Below are positions 6,088 to 6,959 of a stretch of 6,959 nucleotides of DNA, in pieces. The DNA is taken from positions 1 through 6,959 of the forward strand of contig JAFDCR010000101.1 in assembly GCA_019312685.1 (NCBI GenBank), given 5' to 3'. Source of the DNA: Deltaproteobacteria bacterium (GTDB lineage Bacteria; Desulfobacterota; Desulfobulbia; Desulfobulbales; BM004). The notes beneath the pieces were generated by a model, which ran no database searches, had not been told where the DNA came from, and saw only the letters and a program-made list of their open reading frames with translations. How positions within the stretch are numbered: the first letter of the stretch is position 1; each line of letters opens with the position of its first letter. The position numbers and the translations under genes were made by a program.

Positions 6088-6959
6088 TTAGCCTTTAATA
6101 GATTCTTCCTCATCAAGAAAATTCCTGATATCAGGGACTTCCTGCTCAAGGTATTTTTTCATTTTTTTTAGCAGGTTCACCTCAATCTGTCGCACTCTTT
6201 CCCTTGAAATCCCAAAAATATCAGCAATATCCTGCAGGGTCTGCGGCTCATCGCTGAGTAAACGAGTCTGCAGGATCATCTGTTCTTTTTCATTCAGACT
6301 GTTTTGCAGATCGTCAAGAATATCCGACATGCGCTCTTTGATTTCTCTGCCGGCTACAACCTCCTCGACAGTAGGTCCGCCATGCGGAATAAAGTCCTTT
6401 TGTTCATCATCAGAATCCTCCCTGACAGGACTCTCCAGTGAAACATCCCAGTTATCCATCCTCTGGCTCATCTCAATAACTTCACTTTCCTTCACATGCA
6501 GCCGTTGAGCCAGCAGCTTGGTATCAGGCTGGAAACCCTGGGACTCTAAAAGTTTTTTTTCTTTATTCAGTCTGAAAAAGAGTTTTCTCTGGGCCTGGGT
6601 GGTGCCGATCTTCACCAATCTCCAGTTATCCATAATGAATTTCAAAATATAGGCGCGGATCCAATATGCGGCATAATAGGAAAATTTAACTTCCCGGAAG
6701 GGGTCAAATTTTTTGGCTGCCTGAACCAGACCGACATTCCCCTCCTGGATGAGATCAAGAAAATTCTGCATCCAGTATTTCTGAAAGTCCATTGCAACTT
6801 TGACTACCAGCCGCAAATTTGAGGAAACCAGCTTATATGCCGCCTCTGGATCACCTGTCTCATGGTACCGGATTGCCAATTCCTCGGTTTCGTCCCTGGA
6901 AAGCAACGGAAACTGGCTTATCTCCTGCAGATAACGCTGCAAACCGGTATATCCAACTG
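6088..6959 (-). CDS. rpoH: RNA polymerase sigma factor RpoH (sigma-32 type), 5' end cut by window edge
   Basis: RpoH directs RNA polymerase to heat-shock and protein-quality-control promoters. Numbering from the Leu codon TTG at 6942 as residue 1, region 2 covers about 36-108 (NLRLVVKVAMDF, NFLDLIQEGNVGLVQAAKKFDP, WIRAYILKFIMDNW). The RpoH box, which sets this subfamily apart from RpoD and RpoS, is QAQRKLFFRL at 116-125. Region 3 follows to about 170. Region 4 (about 212-264) has the helix-turn-helix LQDIADIFGISRERVRQIE. The frame stays open upstream of TTG 6942 to the edge, coding VGYTG just before LQRYLQEI. Related RpoH proteins also have residues before this point, so TTG 6942 is probably an internal leucine and the true start lies outside. 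Regulation cannot be judged because the promoter and leader are missing. The TPR/barrel gene begins 120 bp downstream on the same strand. Confidence 0.93.
   Translation of the reverse strand, partial: VGYTGLQRYLQEISQFPLLSRDETEELAIRYHETGDPEAAYKLVSSNLRLVVKVAMDFQKYWMQNFLDLIQEGNVGLVQAAKKFDPFREVKFSYYAAYWIRAYILKFIMDNWRLVKIGTTQAQRKLFFRLNKEKKLLESQGFQPDTKLLAQRLHVKESEVIEMSQRMDNWDVSLESPVREDSDDEQKDFIPHGGPTVEEVVAGREIKERMSDILDDLQNSLNEKEQMILQTRLLSDEPQTLQDIADIFGISRERVRQIEVNLLKKMKKYLEQEVPDIRNFLDEEESIKG

Noticed and set aside
6940..6942. TTG at 6942 as the rpoH start codon.
   Set aside because: The frame is open upstream to the window edge and encodes residues (VGYTG) that fit the usual sequence before LQRYL. 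No Shine-Dalgarno sequence is seen at the required position.

Overview
The window looks like an ordinary chromosomal segment from a Gram-negative bacterium, most likely a member of the Desulfobacterota (the former Deltaproteobacteria). Three points support this. The sigma factor is of the RpoH type, with the DNWRLVKIGTTQAQRKLFF block I associate with Geobacter and its relatives. A large TPR protein ends in what looks like an outer-membrane beta-barrel. A Bacillus-FadR-like TetR regulator is present, as is common in fatty-acid-degrading members of that phylum. Base composition is moderate, with AT-rich intergenic stretches. The taxonomic assignment is an inference from protein flavour, not a database result.

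Layout, left to right. Bases 1-141 (minus) are the first 47 codons of purD, which runs out of the left edge. Bases 142-550 are a long divergent intergenic region. On its minus strand it carries a structured leader with a U-run ahead of purD. On its plus strand it carries a very clear promoter overlapped by a palindrome matching the FadR-type TetR operator. Bases 551-1135 (plus) encode the TetR-family regulator. Bases 1136-1251 separate two convergent genes and hold nested inverted repeats. Bases 1252-1737 (minus) are greA. Bases 1765-5967 (minus) encode a 1400-residue secreted protein made of about 1000 residues of TPR-like helices and a C-terminal barrel-like domain of about 305 residues. Bases 5968-6087 are a gap with an inverted repeat. 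Bases 6088-6959 (minus) are rpoH, open through the right edge.

How the genes relate. rpoH, the TPR/barrel gene and greA all read leftward in that order. The TPR/barrel gene and greA are only 27 bp apart and are probably co-transcribed; rpoH is separated from them by 120 bp and may or may not be part of the unit. The TPR/barrel protein has the architecture of the BcsC/PgaA/PelB exopolysaccharide exporters, but no synthase or other export gene is visible, so its substrate is unknown. The TetR gene is a separate, probably self-repressing unit. Its likely targets (fatty-acid beta-oxidation genes) are not in the window.

The parts most worth a second look are the TetR promoter/operator, the purD leader with mutually exclusive stems, and the orphan TPR/barrel exporter beside rpoH and greA. 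I do not see a mobile element, CRISPR array, tRNA or rRNA gene, or a defence system.
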